Of a stretch of DNA of 64,000 nt, positions 33,283-42,254 are shown piece after piece; position 1 is the first letter of the stretch; the number at the start of each line of letters is the position of its first letter. The position numbers were made by a program, and so were the translations under genes. The notes beneath the pieces are model-generated. The model had not been told where the DNA came from and made no database searches. It worked only from the letters and a program-made list of their open reading frames with translations. Source of the DNA: Pseudomonadota bacterium (GTDB lineage: Bacteria > Pseudomonadota > Alphaproteobacteria > Rhizobiales > Xanthobacteraceae); contig JAEXYA010000051.1 in assembly GCA_023451825.1 (NCBI GenBank), positions 99,989-163,988 of the forward strand, written 5' to 3'.

Positions 33283-33458
33283 GATGCACCTCGTCACATA
33301 TCGGATTGAATCGCACCCTTGTCATTCGATCACGACGGCGGTGTGACAGTGGATTTGTCACGCGGAGACGACGATACGGAGAAGGTCTGTCGCAAAACTG
33401 CAGTCTGCGGTTGATAAAAATTTCAGATTGCCGATTTGGGGCCGCCAAAAGGACGACT
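33283..33458. promoter_or_regulatory. btaB-btaA divergent promoter region
   Basis: A 176-bp gap. It contains GTGACA (33343-33348) and TGTCAC (33356-33361) as an inverted repeat, plus TTGTCATTCG near 33319. These resemble single TGTCA half-sites of Pho boxes, but the normal arrangement of two direct 7-mers spaced by 4 bp is not clearly present. AAAAGGACG is the ribosome-binding site of btaA. Confidence 0.5.
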
Positions 33459-34673
33459 ATGAACACCCAACTGATCGCCGATGCCGTTCGCAACAGCCGT
33501 TCCAGCGATGAAGCGACGGTGTGGGACTCTCTCTTCGCCTTCTGGTTCCGCCGGCTTGTCTACACGCAGATCTGGGAAGATCCCGAAGCCGACATGGCAG
33601 CGCTTCAGTTGAAGCCGGGATCGTCGATCGTCACCATCTCCAGCGGCGGCTGCAACGCGCTCTCCTATCTCGCAGCCAAGCCGGCTCATGTCTATGCGGT
33701 GGACCTCAACGAAGCGCATCTGTCGCTGTTGAAGCTCAAGATCGCCGGCCTGCGCGCGCTGCCGAACTACAATGATTTCTGGGCCTTCTTCGGTGAAGGC
33801 AATTCGAAGGCGAATGCGCAGATCTATCGCGAGCGCCTGCGTCCCTATCTCGACGAAGAGGCCCGCGGCTATTGGGATGAGCGCACATTCTTCGGTGTCG
33901 GTCGTCCGCGCTACAGCTACTTTACGGATGGCTTCTATCGCCATGGTGCGCTCGGCCGCTTCATCGGCTTTGGCCACATGATCGCGAAAGTCGCCGGCGT
34001 CGATCTCGATGCGCTGCTGAAGTGCGAAGCTGGATCGGCCAAGCGCAAGCAGGCGCTGGAAAAGCTGCACAGCGTCTATCACTCCTGGTTCGCCAAGCTG
34101 TTGACGCGGACGCCGGCGCTGGTTTTCAGCCTCGGCATCCCGCCGCAGCAGCGCACATTGCTGGCGGGCGACCAGCCACTCAATGAGGTGCTGTATCAGC
34201 GCACCATGGCGCTGATCGACGTGCATCCGAATGCCAACAACTACTTCGCATGGCAGGCCTTGAGCCGCAGCTATGTCGGTCCCGGTGATACCTGCTTGCC
34301 GCCCTATCTGCAGCAGAGCCGTTATGCCGACACGTCGAGCCGCGCTGCGCTGGTAACGCCGGTGCATGCCAATCTGCGGCTGTTCATCGAGAGCCTGCCG
34401 GCCCGCGAGATCGACGCCGTGGTGCTGCTCGATTCGCAGGATTGGATGGCGCCGGATGAAATCCGCGCATTGTGGGATGCGATTGACCGTGCCGGCAATG
34501 ACGGCATCCGCGTCATCTTCCGCACCGCCGGTGCCGAATCGCCGCTGGAGGACGAAGTGCACGCCTCGCTGCGCCAGACCTGGCAGCGCGACGCCGAACG
34601 CAGTGCGCTCGGTCATGCCCAGGATCGCTCCGGCATCTATGGCGGATTCCATCTGTATACGCGGAAGCAGTGA
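33459..34673 (+). CDS. btaA: SAM:diacylglycerol 3-amino-3-carboxypropyltransferase (BtaA)
   Basis: A 404-residue DUF3419 protein, close to the 413 or so of Rhodobacter BtaA. ATG 33459 follows AAAGGACG. Diagnostic segments are FRRLVYTQIWEDPEADMAAL, the SAM-binding ISSGGCNALSYLAAKPAHVY, AVDLNEAHLSLLKLKIAGLR and VVLLDSQDWMAPDEIRALW. It transfers the 3-amino-3-carboxypropyl group of SAM to diacylglycerol, giving diacylglyceryl-homoserine, which BtaB methylates. It is associated with the inner membrane although it lacks membrane helices. It converges with the third Liv operon. Confidence 0.92.
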   Translation: MNTQLIADAVRNSRSSDEATVWDSLFAFWFRRLVYTQIWEDPEADMAALQLKPGSSIVTISSGGCNALSYLAAKPAHVYAVDLNEAHLSLLKLKIAGLRALPNYNDFWAFFGEGNSKANAQIYRERLRPYLDEEARGYWDERTFFGVGRPRYSYFTDGFYRHGALGRFIGFGHMIAKVAGVDLDALLKCEAGSAKRKQALEKLHSVYHSWFAKLLTRTPALVFSLGIPPQQRTLLAGDQPLNEVLYQRTMALIDVHPNANNYFAWQALSRSYVGPGDTCLPPYLQQSRYADTSSRAALVTPVHANLRLFIESLPAREIDAVVLLDSQDWMAPDEIRALWDAIDRAGNDGIRVIFRTAGAESPLEDEVHASLRQTWQRDAERSALGHAQDRSGIYGGFHLYTRKQ

Positions 34674-34682
34674 CGTCTAACC

Positions 34683-34700
34683 TCTCCCCGCTTGCGGGGA
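34683..34700. terminator. Short hairpin between convergent btaA and livF-like genes
   Basis: CTCCCCG-CTTG-CGGGGAG forms a 7-bp GC stem with a tetraloop, 10 bp past the btaA stop. It has the appearance of a minimal family E repeat arm (CTCCCCGC/GCGGGGAG). It may stop transcription in both directions. Confidence 0.6.
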
Positions 34701-34715
34701 GATGTTAGAGACTTA

Positions 34716-35423
34716 CTACACCCCCAGATAAATCTGCTGAATATATTTATCGCTCGCGATCTCCTGCGCGGTGCCTTCACGCACCGTGCGGCCGTGTTCC
34801 AGCACATAGACGCGATCCGCGATCCGTAATGTCGAGGTTGCATCCTGCTCGACGATCAGGATCGCTGTCCCGTCTTTCCTGATCTGTGTGATCGCATCGA
34901 AGATCAAACCCTTCAATCGTGGCGCGATGCCTACGGATGGCTCGTCGAGCAATAACAGCTCAGGCCGCCCCATCAGCGCGCGTCCAATGGCGACCATCTG
35001 CTGCTCGCCGCCTGACAACGTGCTGGATTGCTGCCATTGCCGTTCGCGTAGCACCGGAAACAGCGAGAACACGCGCTCCAGGTCGTTGTCGATATCGGCT
35101 TTGTTTTTGCGCAGGTACGCACCGAGCTGCAGGTTCTTCAGCACCGACAGTTCGGAAAACAGCTTACGTCCTTCCGGGCAGTGGCAGATGCCTTTGGCGA
35201 CCACATTATAAGGCTCGATGGGGTGCAAGGACGCATCCTTGAAATTCAGCGTGCCCTGCGCTGCGATCGAGCGTGAGATCGCCTTGAGCAATGTGGTCTT
35301 GCCGGCGCCATTCGGGCCGAGCACGCCGATCAGCTCGCCTTTCTCGACGGTGATTGAGACCGATTCGATCGCCAGCGCCTTGCCGTAGCTGACCTTGAGG
35401 TCCTTCACTTCAAGCAGAGGCAT
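34716..35423 (-). CDS. Liv-type ABC transporter ATP-binding protein (LivF-like, system 3)
   Basis: A 235-residue ATPase with Walker A GPNGAGKTT, YNVVAKGICHCPEGRKLFSE, signature LSGGEQQMVAIGRAL and Walker B LLLLDEPSVGIAP. It is the last gene of the minus-strand operon binding protein-LivH-LivM-LivG-LivF. It overlaps the LivG-like gene by 14 bp. Confidence 0.93.
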   Translation of the reverse strand: MPLLEVKDLKVSYGKALAIESVSITVEKGELIGVLGPNGAGKTTLLKAISRSIAAQGTLNFKDASLHPIEPYNVVAKGICHCPEGRKLFSELSVLKNLQLGAYLRKNKADIDNDLERVFSLFPVLRERQWQQSSTLSGGEQQMVAIGRALMGRPELLLLDEPSVGIAPRLKGLIFDAITQIRKDGTAILIVEQDATSTLRIADRVYVLEHGRTVREGTAQEIASDKYIQQIYLGV

Positions 35424-36153
35424 GAGCTTCCTCCGTCTTGCCGATATAGGCTTCGATCACCTTCTCGTTTTTCACTATTTCCTCGGGCGGCCCGACGGCG
35501 ATGATTTCGCCGAAATTCATGGCGATCACGCGCGAGACAAGCGCCATGAATTCGCGCAGCTTGTGTTCGATAAGGAGAATGGTGAGGTTCTCTTCCCGAT
35601 GCAGACGGCGGATCAGTTGCGCCAGCTGCTCGATCTCGCTGCTGCCGAGGCCTGCAAAGGGTTCGTCGAGCAGCAACAGGTCCGGTCGCGTCGCCAGCGC
35701 GCGGGCGATTTCAAGGCGGCGGAGATCGCCATAGGGCAGCGTCTCCACCGGCTCCTTGTCGCGGCCGCCTAGACCGACCTGGGCGAGCAGGTGGCGAGCG
35801 CGTTCTTCCTTGTCCTTGTCCTGGCTCGCGCGTGGCGACATGCAGGCCACCAGCACATTCTCCAGGAGGTTCATGCCGATGAACGGACGTGTGAGCTGGA
35901 AAGTCCGCGCCATGCCGCGATTGACGACCTTGTAGGGCGCCAGCTCGCGCACCAGTTCACCATTGAAGTGGATGGTGCCCGATGTCGGCGGCATGAAGCC
36001 GGTGAGGATGTTGAACAGCGTCGTCTTGCCGGCGCCGTTGGGTCCGAGAATGCCGGTGAAATCACCTTTCTTCAGAGTAAAGCTGGCATTCTTTACGGCG
36101 GTCAGGCCGCCGAAGCGTTTGGTGACGCCGTTGACTTCGAGAAGATCAGTCAT
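35410..36153 (-). CDS. Liv-type ABC transporter ATP-binding protein (LivG-like, system 3)
   Basis: A 247-residue ATPase starting at ATG 36153 (MTDLLEVNGVTKRFGGL), overlapping the permease stop by 4 bp; the much longer open frame upstream is out of register with the permease and is not coding. Walker A GPNGAGKTT, MARTFQLTRPFIGMNLLENV, the degenerate signature LPYGDLRRLEIARAL and Walker B LLLLDEPFAGLG are seen. Confidence 0.93.
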   Translation of the reverse strand: MTDLLEVNGVTKRFGGLTAVKNASFTLKKGDFTGILGPNGAGKTTLFNILTGFMPPTSGTIHFNGELVRELAPYKVVNRGMARTFQLTRPFIGMNLLENVLVACMSPRASQDKDKEERARHLLAQVGLGGRDKEPVETLPYGDLRRLEIARALATRPDLLLLDEPFAGLGSSEIEQLAQLIRRLHREENLTILLIEHKLREFMALVSRVIAMNFGEIIAVGPPEEIVKNEKVIEAYIGKTEEAHASA

Positions 36154-37079
36154 CGCAGGCGCTCCGTCATCCGACGCCAGAGCGGCGCGATCAAGCCATT
36201 GGGCAGGAAGAACAGGATGAGCATCAGCGTCAGCGTGTAGATCCACAACCGGTATTCGCCGAAGCCGCGCAACATCTCGGTCAGCAGCGTCAGCAGGATC
36301 GCGGCGACAGCGGCGCCGTAGATCGAGCCGATGCCGCCCACATAGACCATGATGATCACGGTGATGGACACAACCACCGAGAATAGCGGCGGCGACACCT
36401 GCAGCTGGTAATGCGCATAGAGCGCGCCACCAAGCCCGGCAAAGGCGGCGGAGATCATCAGCGATGCGATCTTGTAGAAGGTGACATTGATGCCGGCGGC
36501 CTGGCAGGTGGCTTCGTCGCCGCGAATGGCGCGCAGCAGCAATCCCCAATGCGACCGTGCCAGCAAAGTGAGCACGACCACGGTGACGGCGAGGATGCCG
36601 AGTGCGAACCAGTAATATTGCAGCGGGTTCTTCATCAGCGGATCGAGACCGTAGATGCCTTCCTCGCCGCCTGTCTGCTCCCAGAAGATCAGGCAGAGGC
36701 GCTGCATGATCGCTGATGTCGACAGCATCGCCAGCGCAAAATAAGGGCCGCGGAGCCGCAAGGTCGGGAAGCCGATCAGCACGCTGAATGTGACGGCAAC
36801 GACCACCGCCAGCGGCAGGCTGTACCACGGATTGGCGGCCCAGAGGGATGAGAGGAAGCCGGCTGTGTAGGCGCCGGCGCCGATAAACAGCGAATGGCCA
36901 AAGTTTTCACGGCCGGTGAGGCCGGACATGAAATCCCAGCTCGCGGCCCAGATGCCGTAGATCACGCAGACCGTGAGCACGCCGGTGAGATAGTTGCTGC
37001 CGGTGATGGCCGGGATGGCCGCGAGAATGGCGACGACGATGAGGCCGCCGATGATGTCGATGGGGGCGATGCGTTTCAT
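36150..37079 (-). CDS. Liv-type ABC transporter permease (LivM-like, system 3)
   Basis: A 309-residue permease with about nine hydrophobic segments. It shows ASWDFMSGLTGRENFGHSLF (LivM channel loop), LRLRGPYFALAMLSTSAIMQ, coupling helix IRGDEATCQAAGINVTF and C-terminal FFLPNGLIAPLW. It starts 1 bp after the LivH-like stop, in a compact operon. Confidence 0.93.
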   Translation of the reverse strand: MKRIAPIDIIGGLIVVAILAAIPAITGSNYLTGVLTVCVIYGIWAASWDFMSGLTGRENFGHSLFIGAGAYTAGFLSSLWAANPWYSLPLAVVVAVTFSVLIGFPTLRLRGPYFALAMLSTSAIMQRLCLIFWEQTGGEEGIYGLDPLMKNPLQYYWFALGILAVTVVVLTLLARSHWGLLLRAIRGDEATCQAAGINVTFYKIASLMISAAFAGLGGALYAHYQLQVSPPLFSVVVSITVIIMVYVGGIGSIYGAAVAAILLTLLTEMLRGFGEYRLWIYTLTLMLILFFLPNGLIAPLWRRMTERLR

Positions 37080-37080
37080 G

Positions 37081-37935
37081 TCAGAAGGCCGCCCGTCGTC
37101 CGAGGATGCCTGCCGGCCGGATCATCAGCGTGATCACGACGGCGACCAGCGACACCAGCTCCGTCCACGAGGTGGAGATGAGATAGGCGACGATGGTTTC
37201 GGAATAGCCGAGGATCAGCGACGCGATGATGCTGCCCGGGATCGAGCCGAGACCGCCCACGATGACGATCGCGAAGGCCTTCACCATCGGTAGCAGGCCC
37301 ATGGTCGGCTGCACCGTGAGGAAGGGTGACACCAGGATGCCGGCCAGCGCCGCGGTGCCGGCAGAGATCGCCATCACGATGGAGAAAATGCGGTTGGTAG
37401 GAATGCCCATATATTGCGCGGCTTCCGGATCCTGGGACACGGCGAGGATCGCAGCACCGAGCCGGGTGCGCTGGATAAACAGCCAGAGAAACAGCAGCAC
37501 GAGCACGCCCATCACCAGCGCGAGCAGGCGCTGGCCGCCGATATCGACGCCGCCGATGGTCAGCTTGTCTGCCACGAAGGAAGGGACGTTGCGATATTCG
37601 GAACCGAAGGTAATGAACAGTGCCTGCTCGACGGCGAGCGATACGGCCAGCGTGATCATCAGAACCGCAAGCTGTGAGGCGCGGAGCGGGCGCACCAGGA
37701 AGCGCTCCATCAACACGCCGAAGCCCGCGACAAGCAGCACTGCGAGCGGCGCTGCGATCAGCAGCGGGAAGCCGAGGAGTGACGTGAAGACATAGGCCGA
37801 ATAGGCGCCGAGCGCATAGAACGAGCCGTGGGCGAGATTGAGGATGCGGGCGACGCCGAAGATCAGCGTGAAGCCGACAGCCAACATGGCATAGATGGCG
37901 CTCGACACGGCGCCGTAAATCAGGATCTGAAGCAT
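37081..37935 (-). CDS. Liv-type ABC transporter permease (LivH-like, system 3)
   Basis: A 284-residue permease with the canonical ARILNLAHGSFYALGAYSAY loop near residues 29-48, coupling helix SQDPEAAQYMGIPTNRI and GGLGSIPGSIIASLILG. It is separated from its binding-protein gene by 140 bp that contains a family C palindromic repeat, so the permease and ATPase genes may be expressed at a lower level than the binding protein. Confidence 0.93.
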   Translation of the reverse strand: MLQILIYGAVSSAIYAMLAVGFTLIFGVARILNLAHGSFYALGAYSAYVFTSLLGFPLLIAAPLAVLLVAGFGVLMERFLVRPLRASQLAVLMITLAVSLAVEQALFITFGSEYRNVPSFVADKLTIGGVDIGGQRLLALVMGVLVLLFLWLFIQRTRLGAAILAVSQDPEAAQYMGIPTNRIFSIVMAISAGTAALAGILVSPFLTVQPTMGLLPMVKAFAIVIVGGLGSIPGSIIASLILGYSETIVAYLISTSWTELVSLVAVVITLMIRPAGILGRRAAF

Positions 37936-37976
37936 GGGATTCCGCGGATAAGTGAAGACGCCTGACGAGAGCAGCC

Positions 37977-38058
37977 GTCATTGCGAGCGCAGCGAAGCAA
38001 TCCAGACAACAGAGAGAAAGACTGGATTGCTTCGTCGCAAGGGCTCCTCGCAATGACG
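37977..38058. repeat. Palindromic intergenic repeat, family C (between binding protein and permease)
   Basis: Arms CGTCATTGCGAG...AAGCAATCCAG and CTGGATTGCTT...CTCGCAATGACG. It lies between the LivH-like gene and its binding-protein gene in the same operon. Other copies are at 42255, 43694, 48049 and a decayed one at 61257. Confidence 0.92.
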
Positions 38059-38075
38059 GCCTTTGGCAGCCGAGG

Positions 38076-39293
38076 TCAGTTCATCCACGGCGGCGGGATC
38101 ATCGGACCCTTTGCGGAGTCCTTCGGCCAGACCACGACGCGGGCGCCGTCTTTCTGCCACTGCGCAAACAGCAGGTTCTGCAGGCCCGGCCCTTGCTTCA
38201 CGTCATGCACTTCGTCGAACTGGATCTTGCCGGCAATACCGACATAGTCAGTCTTTTCCAGTTCCTTGATCACGGCGGCCGGTTCGACCGAATTGGCGCG
38301 CTTCACCGCTTCGGCATAGACATGAACCGCATCATATGTGCCGACGCCGGTGTAAACAGGCGCGGTGCCGAAGCGCTTCACGAATTCATCCCAGAACGGA
38401 ATGGTCTTTGGCGTGAGTTCGGCGCGGGTGGCAAACAGGCCGACGGTCTCGGCGAGGGCCTTGCCGCTGACGCGAGTGAAGAAGTCGGCGTCCTGGCTCT
38501 TCACGTCGATGCCGCCGATCGGGATCGGCACCTGGGCGTCATGCCACTGCTTGACGAAGATGTCGCTGGAGGCATGCGACAGGATCACGATCAGATATTG
38601 TGCGCCGGAATTCTTCACCTTGGCGAACAGCGGCGAGAAGTCCGAGGTCGAGGTGTCGAAGAATTCCGACATTGGCACTTCGGTACCGCCGTCCACGGCG
38701 CCCTTCTTCAGGATCGGCACCAGGTCCTGCACCCATTTGGCGTTCTCACCGACGATGGCGACCTTCTTCAGGCCCATTTCGCCCTTGAGCTTGCCATTGA
38801 TGAAGTCCACCAGCGCGCGGGCCTGATGGCCGGCATGGATCGGCGAGACGCGGAAGATATATTTGTAGTTCTCGTAATCCGTTCTCACCTTGGCGGTGAT
38901 GGCCGGGGAGGCGGCACCGACGCCGAGATAGATCGTCTTGGCATTCGAGATATGCGGCAGCTGCGCCAGCGTCACGCCGGATGTATAGCCGCCGATCAGC
39001 ACGTCCACCTTCTCGTCGGCGGTCAGCTTCTTGATGGCGGCGATGCCCTGTTCGGGATTTTCGGTCTCGTCGGCAACGACGATTTCCAGCCTGCGGCCGA
39101 GCAATCCGCCTTTGGCGTTGATTTCCTCGATCGCCATCTTGGCCGCGTTCTGCGTATCGCGGCCGACCTGCAATTGGATTGATGTGGGAAGGCCGATCTT
39201 GATCGGCTGCTGCGCTTGGACGGGCGCAGTGGAAGCAAGGGCGCCAGCAACGATCACACTGGCAGCCGCAAGCGGCCTCAGAAATGAGTTCAT
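38076..39293 (-). CDS. Liv-type ABC transporter substrate-binding protein (system 3)
   Basis: A 405-residue periplasmic binding protein with a signal peptide ending STAPVQAQ, then QPIKIGLPTSIQLQVGRDTQ. The opening strand is atypical: TSIQLQVGRD replaces the usual plus-Gly TGPYAxxG ligand loop. The family remainder (VVADETENPEQGIAAIKKL, IGGYTSGVTLAQLPHISNAK) is present. It is the first gene of the minus-strand operon. The ligand is unknown; the changed binding loop suggests something other than Leu/Ile/Val. Confidence 0.9.
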   Translation of the reverse strand: MNSFLRPLAAASVIVAGALASTAPVQAQQPIKIGLPTSIQLQVGRDTQNAAKMAIEEINAKGGLLGRRLEIVVADETENPEQGIAAIKKLTADEKVDVLIGGYTSGVTLAQLPHISNAKTIYLGVGAASPAITAKVRTDYENYKYIFRVSPIHAGHQARALVDFINGKLKGEMGLKKVAIVGENAKWVQDLVPILKKGAVDGGTEVPMSEFFDTSTSDFSPLFAKVKNSGAQYLIVILSHASSDIFVKQWHDAQVPIPIGGIDVKSQDADFFTRVSGKALAETVGLFATRAELTPKTIPFWDEFVKRFGTAPVYTGVGTYDAVHVYAEAVKRANSVEPAAVIKELEKTDYVGIAGKIQFDEVHDVKQGPGLQNLLFAQWQKDGARVVVWPKDSAKGPMIPPPWMN

Positions 39294-39766
39294 GGTATCT
39301 CTCCCTAGACTGCATCTCGGTCAGTGCCGGATGCTTTTTGTATGAGAGCAGACTGCCAATTGCTTTATACGCAAGTCAAGGATGATTGCGCGAACTACAC
39401 ATTGCTCAGCATTAAATCGCGCTGCGTTGTAATCGAGGCTTGTGTTGCAACGCGACGATTGCTCGATCGATGTGCAGTTCGATCAGGCGATCGATACGCA
39501 ACGACTTGCGAGCATCTGCAACATGTCCGCACACTTGGCTCATGCGAACGCTGTTTGAATTTTTGTTTGAAAGCGCCCCGGATTTTTAAGAGTTCAGGGG
39601 TGGGACCGCCGACGCAGGTAAAAACGGCGGTCCCGTGCCGGGCATTGAAATTCGTGGATGGGAAAGCGACTTCCTTATCCGCGCTGCACGACACAGGATC
39701 GACGGTATAATTTACGCTGTGTTTGCTGCAACTTAGTTCAAATCTTAACCTAACTGTTTAAGCTTA
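39294..39766. other. Gap upstream of binding-protein operon 3
   Basis: 473 bp with no credible gene; frames here have stops or poor codon use. It should contain the promoter of the Liv system 3 operon. A perfect 10-bp inverted repeat, GGGACCGCCG at 39602-39611 and CGGCGGTCCC at 39625-39634, has a 13-nt A-rich loop. It could be a terminator remnant or protein-binding site. Confidence 0.5.
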
Positions 39767-40225
39767 CTAGGCCGGCTTTTTGAACAATTCCGCCAAGGTC
39801 GGAGAATAATTTGCTCCGCGATCCTGCTTTGCACGCATCAACGTGATCTCGTTGGCATTGGCGCAGTAGTCCTCATAGTGCGCTGCGGCCGTCTTGGCTG
39901 CCAGATCGACGTGGCAAGCCTGCTTGTGCTGGCAGCCGGCGCAGGCGTGGCGCATTTCCCTCATCTGCGGCGGCGAGATCTTCTTGATGGCGTCCTCGGT
40001 GAAGCCGAGTGCGCGCAGCATCTGCGGCAGCTCCTGTGCGCCATCGACGCCCCGAAGCACGAGGTCTTTCAGGTCGCCCGGGGCGAGGCCGAGTTCGTGG
40101 GCCATGCGGGTGAATTCGCCATGGTCGAGCTCGGACAATTCGTTGAGTTGGCGGCGCTGCTGAACCCAGGCGCCAAACTGATCAATGAGGTAGCTGACCA
40201 CAGGATATGGTTGAGCGGTTGTCAT
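39767..40225 (-). CDS. DUF6455-like protein with Cys-rich C-terminus
   Basis: A 152-residue cytoplasmic protein. ATG 40225 has AGGAGAT seven bases upstream; the longer frame is not supported. The C-terminal half contains HACAGCQHKQACHVDL and later HYEDYCANANEI, four Cys in a C-X2-C-X4-C...C pattern that could bind zinc or an Fe-S cluster. The N-terminal half is helical. It matches my recollection of the DUF6455 family of alphaproteobacteria. Function unknown. Confidence 0.7.
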   Translation of the reverse strand: MTTAQPYPVVSYLIDQFGAWVQQRRQLNELSELDHGEFTRMAHELGLAPGDLKDLVLRGVDGAQELPQMLRALGFTEDAIKKISPPQMREMRHACAGCQHKQACHVDLAAKTAAAHYEDYCANANEITLMRAKQDRGANYSPTLAELFKKPA

Positions 40226-40444
40226 CGCGATCTCCTGCTGTGTGATGTCCGCAGGATCGGCTTGAGGGGCCTTTATCGCATTGCTCTGGATCAATCGGCG
40301 GTTGGGGGGAGTTAGGCTTACCGGCGAAAATGCCTGCGCTGCAGTGGTTTTCGGGGAACGGCCGGGGTGGATTCCCGGTTATTCGTCCATAAATTAGAGA
40401 CATTGTCATTTCCAGAAGCCGAAACGTGGCCTCAGGAGGCGTAG

Positions 40445-40861
40445 ATGACGTTCAGATATTTAGCTGCTGCGATGGCCGGCGCCGTATTGCTGGGCTGCGG
40501 AGCAGCGCAAGCCGACGCAGTCACTGCGAAGACTTATAAGCCCGGTGAATTCCTCACGCTCGATTTGCGGGCTGCACTCCTGTCGCCGAAGCCGCTCGGG
40601 CCAAGCGCGCAGTTCGAGGTCTATCCGGTGACGGCGCGTGCCGATGCCAAGAACGAGATCGATGCGGCGGCTGACAAGCCTGCCGTGCAAAAGGCCGTGG
40701 CCGTGGCGAAGCCGCCGCGCGCCGTTGCGACACGTCCGCAGCCCCCTGCGCGGGCCCGCGTCGCGCGTCCGCGCAATAATCCGCTGGATGCGAATGCCGC
40801 GGATACGCGGATCCAGACATGGCCGTGCCGCACTGGCGGGATCTGTAATTGGCAGCGGTGA
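40445..40861 (+). CDS. Small secreted hypothetical protein
   Basis: A 138-residue protein with a signal peptide (MTFRYLAAAMAGAVLLGCGAAQA); a Cys in LGCG gives a weak lipobox alternative. A conserved-looking segment FLTLDLRAALLSPKPLGP follows, then an Ala/Arg/Pro-rich low-complexity linker and a C-terminal TWPCRTGGICNWQR with two Cys. It is probably periplasmic. A strong terminator follows. No function is recognised. Confidence 0.65.
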   Translation: MTFRYLAAAMAGAVLLGCGAAQADAVTAKTYKPGEFLTLDLRAALLSPKPLGPSAQFEVYPVTARADAKNEIDAAADKPAVQKAVAVAKPPRAVATRPQPPARARVARPRNNPLDANAADTRIQTWPCRTGGICNWQR

Positions 40862-40884
40862 GCTTGTTACACGCTCACAAATGA

Positions 40885-40912
40885 AAACGGCGGCGCAATG
40901 CGCCGCCGTTTT
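40885..40912. terminator. Bidirectional rho-independent terminator
   Basis: AAAACGGCGGCG-CAAT-GCGCCGCCGTTTT: a perfect GC-rich stem flanked by A- and T-tracts on both sides. It serves the secreted-protein gene on the plus strand and the M20 deacylase gene on the minus strand. Confidence 0.88.
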
Positions 40913-40936
40913 GCTTTGTCAGTCTCGGAGCGGAGA

Positions 40937-42226
40937 TCAGCCCTTGATCTCTTCCACGCCGCACCATTCGGCAATGAACAGCGCCAGCGCCGTCGTCGTC
41001 TTCTTCAGCGAGGGCAGGTTGACGCCTTCGTCGAAGCCATGGACGCCGCGGGAGATGCAGCCGTAATTCAGCGTCGGCACATTGTCGAACAGCGCATAGA
41101 CGCGGCTGTCGAGATAGGCCAGCGACGTTTCCGGCTTCGGCTTCTGCCCGAACACGATTTCATGCGCGGCAGCCAGCGTGTTCTCGGCATCCGAGCCGGG
41201 CTTCAGCTCGTAACCTTCGGCCTGGAAGCCGTTGAAGGTCACGGTCGGAGGGATGTTCGACAGGAACGGATCCTGACGCGAGAAGGCGGCGACGCGATCG
41301 ACGATTTCCTTCTTCGCGGCTTCCGCGGTCTTGCCGGGCAGCAGCGAGATGCGGAAGTCGATCTTGCACCAGGCCGGGACCGACGAGGCCCAGTCGCCAC
41401 CCGCGATCTTGCCGATGTTGAGGTTGACCGGCTTCTCGATGTGCTTGAAGTGCTCGTGCTCGCCCTTGGTGGCGTTCCACTCGGCTTCCAGCTTGCGCAA
41501 CTCGCCGACCACGCGATAGGCGCCGTCGATGGCATTGGCGCCGGTGCCCATGCGCTGCACGTGAACCGGCACGCCGCGCACTTCCACCTGGAACCAGACC
41601 ACGCCGATATTGGCGCGGGTGATGGTCTCGTGCGACGGCTCGGAGACGACGACGGCATCGGCCTTGTAGCCGCGCAGATGCGTCATCAGGGCGCCGTCAC
41701 CGGTGGACTCTTCTTCCACCACCGACTGGAGATACACAGTCGCTGCCGGCTGCAGGCCAAGGCTCTTCAGTGCATCGAGGGCGAAGACGTTGGAGGCGCA
41801 GCCTGCCTTCATGTCGCCGGCGCCGCGGCCCTGCATCCAGTCGCCCTGGATCACGGGGTCGTAGGGCGGGGTCGACCACATGTCGAGCGGGCCTTCCGGC
41901 ACGACGTCGACATGGCCCTGCATGATCAGCGAACGGCCGGTCTCATTGCGCGGACGATGCGTGCCGACCACGATCGGGGCCTGCGAATGCAGTTCGTCCC
42001 ATGCGCCGGCGCCGGGATGACGCTTCAGCGCCTCCGGATCCATGTTGAAACGCTCCATGCTGTAGCCGCGCTCCTTCATGGCGCGGAACATGAAGTCCTG
42101 CATGGTGTGTTCATTGCCACGGGTTGAGGCGTGGCGAACCATGTCCTGGGTAAACTTGACCTGGGCATCAAAGCCCTTGTCGACGGCGGCGATGATCTTG
42201 TCGCGGAGGGCGGGATCGAGAGCCAT
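40937..42226 (-). CDS. M20-family deacylase (ArgE/DapE-like)
   Basis: A 429-residue metallopeptidase-fold amidohydrolase. Metal and catalytic motifs are LIMQGHVDVVPEG (HXD), GRGAGDMKAGCASNVFAL, and VVEEESTGDGALM with the catalytic Glu pair; the dimerisation domain follows. Family members remove acyl groups from N-acyl amino acids (acetylornithine, succinyl-DAP, carboxypeptidase substrates). It is the distal gene of a minus-strand group with GabT and the HDAC-like deacetylase, so a catabolic N-acyl-amino-acid or peptide substrate is more likely than arginine biosynthesis. Confidence 0.88.
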   Translation of the reverse strand: MALDPALRDKIIAAVDKGFDAQVKFTQDMVRHASTRGNEHTMQDFMFRAMKERGYSMERFNMDPEALKRHPGAGAWDELHSQAPIVVGTHRPRNETGRSLIMQGHVDVVPEGPLDMWSTPPYDPVIQGDWMQGRGAGDMKAGCASNVFALDALKSLGLQPAATVYLQSVVEEESTGDGALMTHLRGYKADAVVVSEPSHETITRANIGVVWFQVEVRGVPVHVQRMGTGANAIDGAYRVVGELRKLEAEWNATKGEHEHFKHIEKPVNLNIGKIAGGDWASSVPAWCKIDFRISLLPGKTAEAAKKEIVDRVAAFSRQDPFLSNIPPTVTFNGFQAEGYELKPGSDAENTLAAAHEIVFGQKPKPETSLAYLDSRVYALFDNVPTLNYGCISRGVHGFDEGVNLPSLKKTTTALALFIAEWCGVEEIKG

Positions 42227-42254
42227 GGGGAGATCCTTCTTGTTAATATGAAGT

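Noticed and set aside
33319..33340. Classical PhoB box before btaA
   Set aside because: Only a TTGTCAT-like half-site was found; the second direct repeat at the correct 4-bp spacing is too degenerate.
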